Assembly: GCF_000190435.1 (NCBI RefSeq)
Contig: NC_015152.1
Location: forward strand, 2,424,458-2,488,457
Direction: 5' to 3'
Length of the DNA stretch: 64,000 bases
Source of the DNA: Sphaerochaeta globosa str. Buddy
GTDB taxonomy: Bacteria; Spirochaetota; Spirochaetia; Sphaerochaetales; Sphaerochaetaceae
This document shows, in pieces, positions 51,168 through 58,772 of the stretch. The number at the start of each line of letters is the position of its first letter. Within the stretch, counting starts at the first letter, position 1. Under the pieces are notes generated by a model that did not search any database, was not told where the DNA came from, and saw only the letters and a program-made list of their open reading frames with translations. Position numbers and translations under genes: made by a program.

Positions 51168-51569
51168 ATGGAAACGATTTTCACCAAGATTTTAAAAGGG
51201 GATATTCCCAGCGTTAAACTTCATGAGGACGAACTTTGCTTCGCCATCCTTGACATTAATCCAGTCAATAAAGGGCACCTGTTACTCATCACCAAGGAGC
51301 CCTATCCAACCCTCCAATCGTGTCCGGATGAGGTATTGGCCCATCTCATCAGACTGGCAAAACAAGCTGATGCAACGCTCAGGGAACGCCTCGGCTGTGA
51401 CGCAACGAACTTGATCGTCAACAATGGCAAGGAGAGCGGACAAGAGGTTGCTCACCTGCACTTCCATATTGTTCCGCGCTTCAAGGATGACCACAAGAAC
51501 ATCCAGCTTTCGAAAGAGACCTATACCGACGGCGAGATGGCCGAGTATGGGAAACAATTGGAGTTTTAA
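51168..51569 (+). CDS. HIT-family nucleotide hydrolase/transferase (Hint-like)
   Basis: 133 aa. The histidine triad 'HLHFHIVPRF' lies at residues 96-100, after 'NKGHLLLITKEPYPTL' and 'DATNLIVNNGKESGQEV'. Hint-type proteins hydrolyse nucleoside phosphoramidates and adenylates. ATG 51168 has TGAGGTG upstream, and a GATACAAT -10-like box lies 20 bases before it; earlier in-frame ATGs would lie in the promoter. It leads a short operon with the next two genes (gaps of 3 and 15 bases). Confidence 0.92.
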   Translation: METIFTKILKGDIPSVKLHEDELCFAILDINPVNKGHLLLITKEPYPTLQSCPDEVLAHLIRLAKQADATLRERLGCDATNLIVNNGKESGQEVAHLHFHIVPRFKDDHKNIQLSKETYTDGEMAEYGKQLEF

Positions 51570-51572
51570 GCT

Positions 51573-51854
51573 ATGCGTGCATGCCATCACTGTCATACTT
51601 CCATCGATGCAATGACCAGTATCGGCTATTCGACGCTCTGCCCAACCTGCTCAAAAAGTCTACACAGTTGTGTAAACTGTCGTTTCTACAGTCCGGGTAT
51701 CTACCATGACTGCCTTGAAGGAGTGGAAGAGTATATAGAGGACAAAGTAGAGGCAAACTATTGCGACTCTTTCATGCTTGGAGAGGACTCCAAGGAGGAA
51801 ACGGCCCGCAAAGAACTCGCCAAGGCAAGAGCCGAGGCATTCTTCAACTTCTAA
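51573..51854 (+). CDS. Small cysteine-rich (zinc-ribbon-like) protein
   Basis: 93 aa. Residues 1-45 hold three CxxC-type pairs: 'CHHCH', 'CPTCSKSLHSCVNC' and a later 'DC...YC'. This suggests one or two structural zinc sites; the rest is acidic and helical ('ETARKELAKARAEAFF'). I do not recognise a named family, but the pattern of a small zinc-ribbon followed by a charged helix is common for accessory or regulatory proteins. It starts 3 bases after the HIT gene and 15 bases before a lipoprotein gene, so the three are probably cotranscribed. Confidence 0.75.
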   Translation: MRACHHCHTSIDAMTSIGYSTLCPTCSKSLHSCVNCRFYSPGIYHDCLEGVEEYIEDKVEANYCDSFMLGEDSKEETARKELAKARAEAFFNF

Positions 51855-51869
51855 GGACTAGAAAACACT

Positions 51870-53594
51870 ATGAACAAACGCTTGTTACTCCCTATTCTTC
51901 TACTTATTCTGCTCTCAGCCGCTGGATGCCAAAGTTACACCGCCCGACAAGGAAAGGATGTCATTACCCTCCCTTCTTCAGAACAAAAGCCGCCGGTGAC
52001 CAAATACTCCATCCTTGAAGCCGAAAAACAGGCCGCCCTCGATGCAGAGTTGGCCAAACAGCAAGAAGAACTGCGTATTTTGGAAGAGCAAAAACACCAG
52101 CAACACGTATCGCTCGAACAGCAACAGCAGAAAGAAGCTGAAGAGCAACGTCTTTTGGAACAGCAACAAGCCGAGATCAGCCGGCAAAAGGCATGGGATG
52201 AAGCCCAAGCCACCATTGCAGATCTGCAAACAAAACTACAAGCCAATGAGATCGTGATAGCTGACTTGCAAACACGCCTCGATGCAACATTACAAGCACT
52301 CACAGCCACGGAGGGCCAATCGGGCTCGACGAGTGAACAGCTTGCAGCGACGTTGCAGCAGTTGGATGATATGACTGAAGCGTTCAATACCGTGACCTAC
52401 CAAGCAAATGAACTTGAGGGGCTATTGACCGAACAACAAGTCATCAATCGTGAGCTCCAGTTGTTGCTCTCACAAGCAGAAGAAGCCTCCCTATCCCAAA
52501 CTGCAATGCTGCAAAACCAACACGAAAGTGAAGTGCAAACTCTTCAGACGACCATCCAAAATCTGGGTGAGGAAATCACCATTCTCAAGGCACAGCTTGA
52601 GGAGAAGGCTTTTACGCTGGAAGAGAAACTCAGACTGGAACGAGAGCGTGAAGCTGAGGCAAAACGCATTGCAGATCAGAAACAACAGGAACTTGCAATG
52701 CAGGAAGCTGAGCTAAAGCGGTTGATGGATGAAGAGAATGCCAAGAAAGCCGCATTGGAAGAACAATACCGCCAGATTCCTCCTCTTTCCTCCCTCACCT
52801 TCCCGAGAATCTATACAACCGATACCCCCACCGCCCAACTTTCCGAGCAGAGTCAGCTGGATATTATGCTTCTGCCTCTCGATGATGCACCTTGGAGTGA
52901 AAAAGGGATGGCTCAAGAGGTTGTGCAAAGCATCAGCGACCTCTCGTATCCAGTACTATTCGTGACCGGTCACATGCAGAATGTCATAGATGTGGTTCGA
53001 TCGATGGGACAGCACGCTATCCTGGTTGAAGGCGGAGCCATTATTACTACGCTGCCGATCATCAGTTCAAGCAAGAATGGAGCCAGTGTACAGCTCAGTG
53101 AGAAGAAAACGCTCAGACTCGCACTAGCCTATCTTCCTGAATATGAAGTGCTCTCCACGTTCGCTTCCGGCGGTGATTGGCAGACAGTGCAGAAACGCGT
53201 CACCCAAGCGCGGCTTGATGCGTTGAAAACAATTGTTGGGGAAGGCTCAATAACGGAACCGACAATCATCGGCTCAAGTCTCTTTGAACCCTCACACCAG
53301 GATTGGAACACTTTCAGTCCGATTACCTATCGCCAGATCGACTATCTCTGGCCGCTCTCCACTTTCTTGGAGGATGCACAGTTCTACGATGTCTATCGCG
53401 CAACGCACTTCTCCAGTGCTACCGATGCAGGGAACACATTCGTCAAGAAAGAACTCAAGGAGCGCATCGACTATCTGTTCAGCCGCAAATTATTGCCGCT
53501 CTCATCCTCAATGCTTACCATCGGAGGGGAATCGGTTACCGATGAAAACGGCGTCGCCCGCTACGGACTTGTCGCCTCATTCTTGGTACCCTAG
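51870..53594 (+). CDS. Large coiled-coil lipoprotein of unknown function
   Basis: 574 aa. The signal peptide ends in lipobox 'LSAAGC' (Cys20). Residues about 50-310 are almost continuous coiled coil, very rich in Gln, Glu, Lys and Ala. The C-terminal 260 residues form a separate mixed alpha/beta domain ('LSYPVLFVTGHMQNVIDVVRSMGQHAILVEGGAIITTLPII', 'FEPSHQDWNTFSPITYRQIDYLWPLSTFLEDAQF') that I cannot name. It should be anchored to a membrane and reach through the periplasm. Its TAG stop shares CTAG with the stop of the convergent gene. Confidence 0.82.
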   Translation: MNKRLLLPILLLILLSAAGCQSYTARQGKDVITLPSSEQKPPVTKYSILEAEKQAALDAELAKQQEELRILEEQKHQQHVSLEQQQQKEAEEQRLLEQQQAEISRQKAWDEAQATIADLQTKLQANEIVIADLQTRLDATLQALTATEGQSGSTSEQLAATLQQLDDMTEAFNTVTYQANELEGLLTEQQVINRELQLLLSQAEEASLSQTAMLQNQHESEVQTLQTTIQNLGEEITILKAQLEEKAFTLEEKLRLEREREAEAKRIADQKQQELAMQEAELKRLMDEENAKKAALEEQYRQIPPLSSLTFPRIYTTDTPTAQLSEQSQLDIMLLPLDDAPWSEKGMAQEVVQSISDLSYPVLFVTGHMQNVIDVVRSMGQHAILVEGGAIITTLPIISSSKNGASVQLSEKKTLRLALAYLPEYEVLSTFASGGDWQTVQKRVTQARLDALKTIVGEGSITEPTIIGSSLFEPSHQDWNTFSPITYRQIDYLWPLSTFLEDAQFYDVYRATHFSSATDAGNTFVKKELKERIDYLFSRKLLPLSSSMLTIGGESVTDENGVARYGLVASFLVP

Positions 53595-54202
53595 TCTTTG
53601 GAGGGTTCGTCCACAACGACAGCTTCAGCCTCAATCGTTTGAGTGCTGGACTGTCGGTTTATTTTTCTGATCCGGTAAGCCCACAGCACCATTGCCAGGC
53701 CTGAAGCAATAAGTACCGCCCCTACCAGCTTAAGCAGCATGCTGCCGATCTGCTGGGGAAATACAAACAGCAGAATTGCCACAACCAAGGAAAAGACTCC
53801 TTCAGATAGCATCCCTGAAATGATAATGCCGCTCTTTCTCAGCAACAGTGCATCCAAAAACAGGATGATCGATGAGAATATCAGTTCAGCTGCGATTACA
53901 TACAGCAGTACCGTCCAACTGACGTTTGCTGCCGAAAGCGGCACTATGATGGCAACAACACCCAGGCCAAGACTTATCAGCGCCTTGACGAGCGTCGCAA
54001 TTTTTGTACGCTTTCCCAGCTGGTACCGATTAAGGGAAAAGAGAGAAAACAGCCCGGAACCTGTCAGGAACAAGCCGAGGATGGAGATGAATATTCTGAT
54101 GAATGATTCCTGTTGGAACATCAGGTATATGCCGAAAATCATGAGCAACGATCCAAAGACGATCGAAAGCATCAGGTGGCGTTTGAGAAAACTTTCCTGC
54201 AT
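53591..54202 (-). CDS. HdeD/DUF308-family membrane protein
   Basis: 203 aa with six helices arranged as three similar pairs, the pattern of HdeD (acid-resistance membrane protein) and other DUF308 proteins: 'IVFGSLLMIFGIYLMF', 'ISILGLFLTGSGLFSLFSL', 'IVPLSAANVSWTVLLYVIAAELIFSSIIL' and 'KLVGAVLIASGLAMVLWAYRIRKI'. A polar C-terminal tail rich in Glu and Val follows. AAGGAG precedes the ATG. Role unknown; relatives respond to acid or envelope stress. Confidence 0.82.
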   Translation of the reverse strand: MQESFLKRHLMLSIVFGSLLMIFGIYLMFQQESFIRIFISILGLFLTGSGLFSLFSLNRYQLGKRTKIATLVKALISLGLGVVAIIVPLSAANVSWTVLLYVIAAELIFSSIILFLDALLLRKSGIIISGMLSEGVFSLVVAILLFVFPQQIGSMLLKLVGAVLIASGLAMVLWAYRIRKINRQSSTQTIEAEAVVVDEPSKD

Positions 54203-54217
54203 AGAACATCTCCTTAG

Positions 54218-54237
54218 TCCGGTATTGCATTACCGGA
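54218..54237. repeat. Inverted repeat between divergent genes
   Basis: TCCGGTA (54218-54224) and TACCGGA (54231-54237) with a 6-base loop, followed on the plus strand by TGGTTTTTCTTT. It lies 16 bases upstream of the HdeD gene and 54 bases before the HAD gene. It looks like a terminator on the plus strand, but no plus-strand gene ends here, so an operator role is possible. Confidence 0.45.
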
Positions 54238-54290
54238 TGGTTTTTCTTTATGGTACAGACATGCAGAACCCAAGTAAAGGATGACAGAGC

Positions 54291-54986
54291 ATGTACCGCT
54301 ATCTTTTCTTTGACGCAGACGGAACCTTGTTCGATTTCGAGCAGGCAGAATTCCAAGCTTTCCATCTCATGGCCAAGGAAATGGGCTTGAGCATCCAAAG
54401 CAAACACTTTTTGCAGTACAAAGCCTGCAATGCCTCCTGCTGGAAGGAATTCGAACGTGGAGAGCTGACTCTTGAGGAATTGAAAACCAAACGGTTTGAA
54501 CGCTTTTGTGAAGCAACGCTTTTTCGCTTGGACCCCCATGATGCTTCACAACGGTACCAAAACCATCTGGCAAGGCAGGGAATTTTATTCGCTCACAGCA
54601 AGAATATACTTTCCTCGCTTACCCAGCGCGGCTACACACTCTTCATCGCGACCAACGGCATTGCCGATGTCCAGTGGGGTCGATTCAAGCAAAGCGGCAT
54701 TACGCATTTTTTTCAGGACATCTTCATCAGTGAGGAGCTTGGATACCAAAAACCCGATACCCGGTATTTTTCGGCCATGCTTGAACGCACCCATCTGACA
54801 GATAAGAAACAGCAATGCCTGATGATCGGCGATAGCCTTGCAAGCGATATACAGGGAGCGCTAGACAGCGGCATCGATGCACTTTGGTACAATCCCCACA
54901 ATCTGGCGCTTCCCCCTCATCTGAAAACAACGTACACGGTGAATCGGCTCGAAGAAATACTGGGGCTGCTCACAAATCCGATTTGA
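54291..54986 (+). CDS. yjjG: HAD-family nucleotidase (YjjG-like)
   Basis: 231 aa. Motif I 'FFDADGTLFDF' (Asp9/Asp11 region), motif II 'FIATNG', Lys in 'LGYQKPDTRYF' and motif IV 'MIGDSLASDIQGALDSGIDALWYNP' match the YjjG subgroup of 5'-nucleotidases that clear non-canonical pyrimidine nucleotides. Exact substrate is uncertain. The 3' end overlaps the convergent FKBP gene by 17 bases. Confidence 0.88.
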   Translation: MYRYLFFDADGTLFDFEQAEFQAFHLMAKEMGLSIQSKHFLQYKACNASCWKEFERGELTLEELKTKRFERFCEATLFRLDPHDASQRYQNHLARQGILFAHSKNILSSLTQRGYTLFIATNGIADVQWGRFKQSGITHFFQDIFISEELGYQKPDTRYFSAMLERTHLTDKKQQCLMIGDSLASDIQGALDSGIDALWYNPHNLALPPHLKTTYTVNRLEEILGLLTNPI

Positions 54987-55755
54987 TCGCCTTCAGCTCT
55001 ACTTCCACAATCAAAAGGGTGTTGGGTTCAATAGTCTGTGTACCTTCTTTGCCATACGCAAGGTCGGGATGGATCCAGAACCGGTACTTGGACCCTACGT
55101 TCATGAGCTTCACCCCTTCAATGAAACCGCGTACCATGATGGCTTTCAGCTGGAATGAAGAACTCTGATTACGCTCATAGCTGCTGTCGGCTACTTGACC
55201 GTTGGGCAGCAATATTTGGTAATCAACTTCCACAATACTCTCTTCTGAAGGATTTTCACCTTCACCGGCGAGCAGTACTTCATACTGCAGACCCGACTGT
55301 GTGGACTTTACGTTCTCACGTGTACTATTGCTGGCAAGAAAATCCTGAGCACTCTTCAGGTTTTTCTCTGCAAGGGCTTCAAGCTCCTGCTGGGCGATCT
55401 GCAGCATATTAGTCTGTACTTCATACAGAATCTGGTTCATTTCCTCTTGGGAGAAGAAACCCTTTTGATTTACTGCATCCAGAGCCCCCTTGGCAAAATA
55501 GGAAGCATCAAGGTTGCCAAAACCCTGCTGTTTCAGGGTGGCATAGAGCATATAGCCATAGGTATAACTGAATCGGTCATCCAAATCGACCGGTTTGAGC
55601 ATGTCATTGATGACATCGGTTTCTTTAATAATCGGCTTTTCAGTAACAGAGGGAATGCTCGGAACTACAATCTGGGGAACAACCTCTTTGGAGCAGCCGA
55701 TAAGCAGGAACAAGAGGAGATAGGGTGCGAGGCGCACAGTCACATGATTCTTCAC
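54970..55755 (-). CDS. FKBP-type peptidyl-prolyl isomerase lipoprotein (FkpA/Mip-like)
   Basis: 261 aa, GTG start with AAGG upstream. Lipobox 'LLIGC' (Cys21). Residues about 55-150 are the helical dimerisation domain ('DRFSYTYGYMLYATLKQQGF', 'FFSQEEMNQILYEVQ'); the FKBP domain follows ('VEVDYQILLPNGQVADSSYERNQSSSFQLKAIMVRGFIEGVKLMNVGSKYRFWIHPDLAYGKEG' region, IEPNTLLIVEVELKAI). Several aromatic pocket residues of FKBP12 are changed, as in other periplasmic members. Envelope folding factor, probably at the outer or inner membrane. Confidence 0.9.
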   Translation of the reverse strand: MKNHVTVRLAPYLLLFLLIGCSKEVVPQIVVPSIPSVTEKPIIKETDVINDMLKPVDLDDRFSYTYGYMLYATLKQQGFGNLDASYFAKGALDAVNQKGFFSQEEMNQILYEVQTNMLQIAQQELEALAEKNLKSAQDFLASNSTRENVKSTQSGLQYEVLLAGEGENPSEESIVEVDYQILLPNGQVADSSYERNQSSSFQLKAIMVRGFIEGVKLMNVGSKYRFWIHPDLAYGKEGTQTIEPNTLLIVEVELKAIKSDL

Positions 55756-55918
55756 GGTATAGCCTTCCGTATTACATGATTTTTCTCCCCGCTTTCCACA
55801 TGGAAAGAAAAAAGCTCTTCACTCACCCCAAGATGAAGACCTTTGCAAGGGAGACTTGCATACAGAAAACTGTACCCCACCTCCAGCGAAACGTCCAGTA
55901 AAAAGAGAAGAATCCCGT

Positions 55919-56443
55919 CTAATGAACGAAAACACTCCCCTGCTGGCTATCAATAGCCACAATGGCAGGGAATTTCTCCACTTCCAGCAGTAAAAGTGCC
56001 TCCGGCCCAAGATACTCAAAAGCAACAATGCTCGAGGACCTGACGGTAGAGGCATAGAGAGCTCCACATCCTCCGAAAGCTTGCAGGTAGACTGCCTTGT
56101 TGCGTCGGATGGCATCGACAACACTCTGGCTGCGTGGCCCCTTACCGATCAGGACCTTCAAGCCATGGTCGAGCAACAAAGGGGTAAACGGGTCCATCCT
56201 TGCACTGGTTGTAGGGCCGCACGCGCCAATAACCTTTCCCTCGGGAGCAGGTGAAGGCCCCATGTAGTAGATGGCTTGTCCTTGGAGGGGTATCGGCAGG
56301 CTCTGTCCTGCATTGACCATGTCAAACAACAGACTGTGCACCTGGTCACGGCCAACGTACAGGGGCCCGGTGAGTAGGACTTGGTCATACGCTTTCAGAC
56401 TTGCAATGTCCTGTTCAGAAAGGGGAAGTTTCAGTTCACGCAT
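55919..56443 (-). CDS. Fumarate hydratase class I, beta subunit/domain
   Basis: 174 aa. 'LTGPLYVGRDQVHSLLF', 'YYMGPSPAPEGKVIGACGPTTSARMDPFTPLLLDHGLKVLIGKG' and 'FGGCGALYASTVRSSSIVAFEYLGPEAL' are conserved C-terminal fumarase I (FumA/TtdB) segments. ATG 56443 overlaps the alpha gene by 8 bases and has GGGAGG upstream. With the alpha subunit it interconverts fumarate and malate, or acts on tartrate. The gap 55756-55918 to the next gene contains only the FKBP promoter region, with nothing distinct. Confidence 0.9.
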   Translation of the reverse strand: MRELKLPLSEQDIASLKAYDQVLLTGPLYVGRDQVHSLLFDMVNAGQSLPIPLQGQAIYYMGPSPAPEGKVIGACGPTTSARMDPFTPLLLDHGLKVLIGKGPRSQSVVDAIRRNKAVYLQAFGGCGALYASTVRSSSIVAFEYLGPEALLLLEVEKFPAIVAIDSQQGSVFVH

Positions 56444-57281
56444 CCTCTCCCTCCTTCCATACCACATTGGCTTTGCGGTCAGCCCAGCAGTTGATGGACA
56501 CCCCGAGGGGAAGCCCTGCAATATGGGTACTCTCTTCTTCTATGGCGACATGCAAGGCGGTAATAGTGCCTCCCAGGCCACCACTGCCGATACCCAACGA
56601 CTGAATGGCATCAAGCAGTTTCTGTTCCAAAGAAGCATAACGGGGATCAGGGTGTGAAAGTCGGACATCACGAAGCAGAGCACGCTTACTGAGATAGGCG
56701 CAGCGATCCATCGTGCCACCCAAGCCGACACCCACAAATATGGGAGGACAGGGTTTCCCCCCTGCAGTACTTACAATTTGCTTGACTGCCTCCACGACGG
56801 CCTCTTGTCCACCGGTGGGATTAAGCATCCTGACGGAACTGCAGTTTTCACTCCCAAAACCTTTGAGCAAAATCTGGATTTGTAGTCCGCTTCCCTCAAC
56901 GAGGTTCCACCAGATGACTGGAGGTAGGTTGTTCTGGGTATTGGTTCGGTCAAAAACCGGCTCCGCTACGATGGAACGTCGAAAATATGCTTGTTCTACG
57001 GCTTGCGTACACCCTACCATGATGGATGATTCGATATGGCTGAGCGAAAGAGGACAGCTGCGGCCGACATCGGCAAAAACCAGAAAAAGACCCGTGTCCT
57101 GGCACATCGGCATGCCGGACTCCTTTGCGAGGGATACATTTGTCAGAATGGCTTGCAGCACAGCCCGGCTTGCTTCACTTTCTTCTTGTATGGAAGCGGT
57201 CTGAATACAAGCCAATACATCGTCATCGAGTTCCACCACTGCATGCATAAGGGCATCACGTATTCTTTCAGAGAGTTTCAT
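56436..57281 (-). CDS. Fumarate hydratase class I, alpha subunit
   Basis: 281 aa. Three cysteines for the [4Fe-4S] cluster lie in 'MPMCQDTG' (about residue 60), 'ENCSSVRM' (about 146) and 'MDRCAYLSKRALLR' (about 193), as in class I fumarases and TtdA. 'GVGLGGTMD' and 'GIGSGGLGGTITALHVAIEEESTHIAGLPLGVSINCWADRK' are conserved. ATG 57281 is preferred over ATG 57290 because GGAAGG is then 9 bases away. The start overlaps the VanZ-like gene by 14 bases. Oxygen-sensitive, consistent with an anaerobe. Confidence 0.92.
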   Translation of the reverse strand: MKLSERIRDALMHAVVELDDDVLACIQTASIQEESEASRAVLQAILTNVSLAKESGMPMCQDTGLFLVFADVGRSCPLSLSHIESSIMVGCTQAVEQAYFRRSIVAEPVFDRTNTQNNLPPVIWWNLVEGSGLQIQILLKGFGSENCSSVRMLNPTGGQEAVVEAVKQIVSTAGGKPCPPIFVGVGLGGTMDRCAYLSKRALLRDVRLSHPDPRYASLEQKLLDAIQSLGIGSGGLGGTITALHVAIEEESTHIAGLPLGVSINCWADRKANVVWKEGEDA

Positions 57282-57780
57282 CCACCTCATCCTTCCAATT
57301 GGGATCGTACAGCCACGGACGGGCAGTAAAATAGGAACCGACCAGCTTGAGCAAAAGAAGCACCACTGCCAAGCCGACTACAAGACCCATGAAATCTGCA
57401 GCAAGGTCGAACCATTCACGAGTTCTTCCAAAGCGCGGCTGGATCACCTCTACCAAGGAGCCGAGCAGTGTTCCTGTCACCAAGGTGTAGATAATGGACC
57501 TGCCCGACCAGCTGGTAATATGCAAGGTCGAATGAGGCTTGCTATATGCCGTTCTTTGTTTTCCGGAACCAGGAATCTGCAAGGTTGCAAGAAAGAAGGA
57601 GAAGCCGAAGGCCGCGTACGCTGCCATATGATCCCCCTTGTCGGCAAACGGTATCCACGAGATTTGTGGATATGACTCCTTGCTCATGAATGAAAACAAC
57701 ACAATGAGGTAGACCACAACAAGCGTGAGTATAATTCCCGTCACCCGGACTATCTTCTGCAATGGAATCCTACGACTCAT
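57268..57780 (-). CDS. VanZ-family membrane protein
   Basis: 170 aa with four helices. The VanZ-like pattern is seen: 'ADKGDHMAAYAAFGFSFF' (Asp-Lys-x-x-H), 'VTGTLLGSLVEVIQPRFGRTREWFDLAADFMGLVVG' (Glu and Arg-Glu-x-x-Asp in loops). ATG 57780 overlaps the preceding gene by 4 bases and has AAGGGG upstream. Function of chromosomal VanZ-like proteins is mostly unknown. Confidence 0.88.
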   Translation of the reverse strand: MSRRIPLQKIVRVTGIILTLVVVYLIVLFSFMSKESYPQISWIPFADKGDHMAAYAAFGFSFFLATLQIPGSGKQRTAYSKPHSTLHITSWSGRSIIYTLVTGTLLGSLVEVIQPRFGRTREWFDLAADFMGLVVGLAVVLLLLKLVGSYFTARPWLYDPNWKDEVDETL

Positions 57781-58772
57781 ACCAAATCCCCTTGTACCCA
57801 ACCATGGCTCAGCATACCATCCGTCACCTGTGCAAGAAACTGATGCTTGTCAGGAAACAAACGAGGTGAAACACGTCTATGACTGGGAGTTTCGCACATC
57901 ATACGCTCAATAACAATTGAGCTGTGAAGATGTCTGAGAAAGAAAATACTATCGCTTACATGTCTGCGTAGAGACGCGGTAGTTACCTCTCCTTGACGAT
58001 GCCAATCATCCAGCCGGGTTCCCAGACAGACATGCAGGTTGTGAATTTTCACCGCATCGCTATGCACCCTGTTCACCAACCTTGCCGTTGCAAGATAATC
58101 GGCGCGTCCTTCATTCGGGAGTCCGAGCATCACATGAGTACAAACACCGATACCTCGCAAATGTAACGAATCTACTGCACGAATATAACAATCGGTATCG
58201 TGATTTCTTCCAAGTACATCCAAACTCTGTTGATTTGCACTCTCCAGACCTATTTCAACCCAGACCTTCTCAACCTTGGTGGTATACGAAGCAAGCAGGT
58301 CGATCACCGGCTGTGACAGACAGTCGGGTCGGGTGGAAACGATGAATTCAACAAAGGGGTGTGTAGAAAGTGCCGTATCGTACAACGTCTTCAGATTCTC
58401 GATGCTGTCGTAGGTGTTGGTATAGGATTGGAAGTAGAGGCTGTACTGTTGTGCTTTATACCTATGCTGGACAAATGCCTTTCCCCGTTCAATCTGAGAC
58501 AGAATGAGCGCGACCCGCTGATCAAGAGAAACCCCAGAGATTTCGCTCTCGAAGAGCTGGCCCTGCTCTGCATATCCCAAACGGCTTGATGCATGCTCCT
58601 CAATACGGTGATATACAGCAGAGCCCCCTCTGCCATCACAAAAGGCACACCCACCTTTTCCATCGTATTGACGGTTTGGGCAAGAAAAAAGACCATCGAC
58701 TCCAATGCGGTAGACACGAGCTTTATACCTATTCTGCAGATGTCGGGCGTAGCTTAGGTAAGGAAGCTCCAT
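57777..58772 (-). CDS. yhcC: Radical SAM protein, YhcC family
   Basis: 331 aa. The YhcC/TIGR01212 form of the cluster motif is present: 'FSCPNRQYDGKGGCAFC', i.e. a Cys, 12 residues, then CxxC, unlike the standard CxxxCxxC. 'YSLYFQSYTNTY', 'FIVSTRPDCL', 'VWVEIGLESANQQSLDVLGRNHD' and 'HVMLGLPNEG' are further conserved. The reaction is not established. ATG 58772 shares one base with the preceding stop (TGATG) and has GGAG upstream. Confidence 0.92.
   Translation of the reverse strand: MELPYLSYARHLQNRYKARVYRIGVDGLFSCPNRQYDGKGGCAFCDGRGGSAVYHRIEEHASSRLGYAEQGQLFESEISGVSLDQRVALILSQIERGKAFVQHRYKAQQYSLYFQSYTNTYDSIENLKTLYDTALSTHPFVEFIVSTRPDCLSQPVIDLLASYTTKVEKVWVEIGLESANQQSLDVLGRNHDTDCYIRAVDSLHLRGIGVCTHVMLGLPNEGRADYLATARLVNRVHSDAVKIHNLHVCLGTRLDDWHRQGEVTTASLRRHVSDSIFFLRHLHSSIVIERMMCETPSHRRVSPRLFPDKHQFLAQVTDGMLSHGWVQGDLV

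Noticed and set aside
53591-53594. Shared CTAG forming the stop codons of two convergent genes
   Set aside because: A simple consequence of the palindromic tetramer and tight packing; not evidence of regulation.
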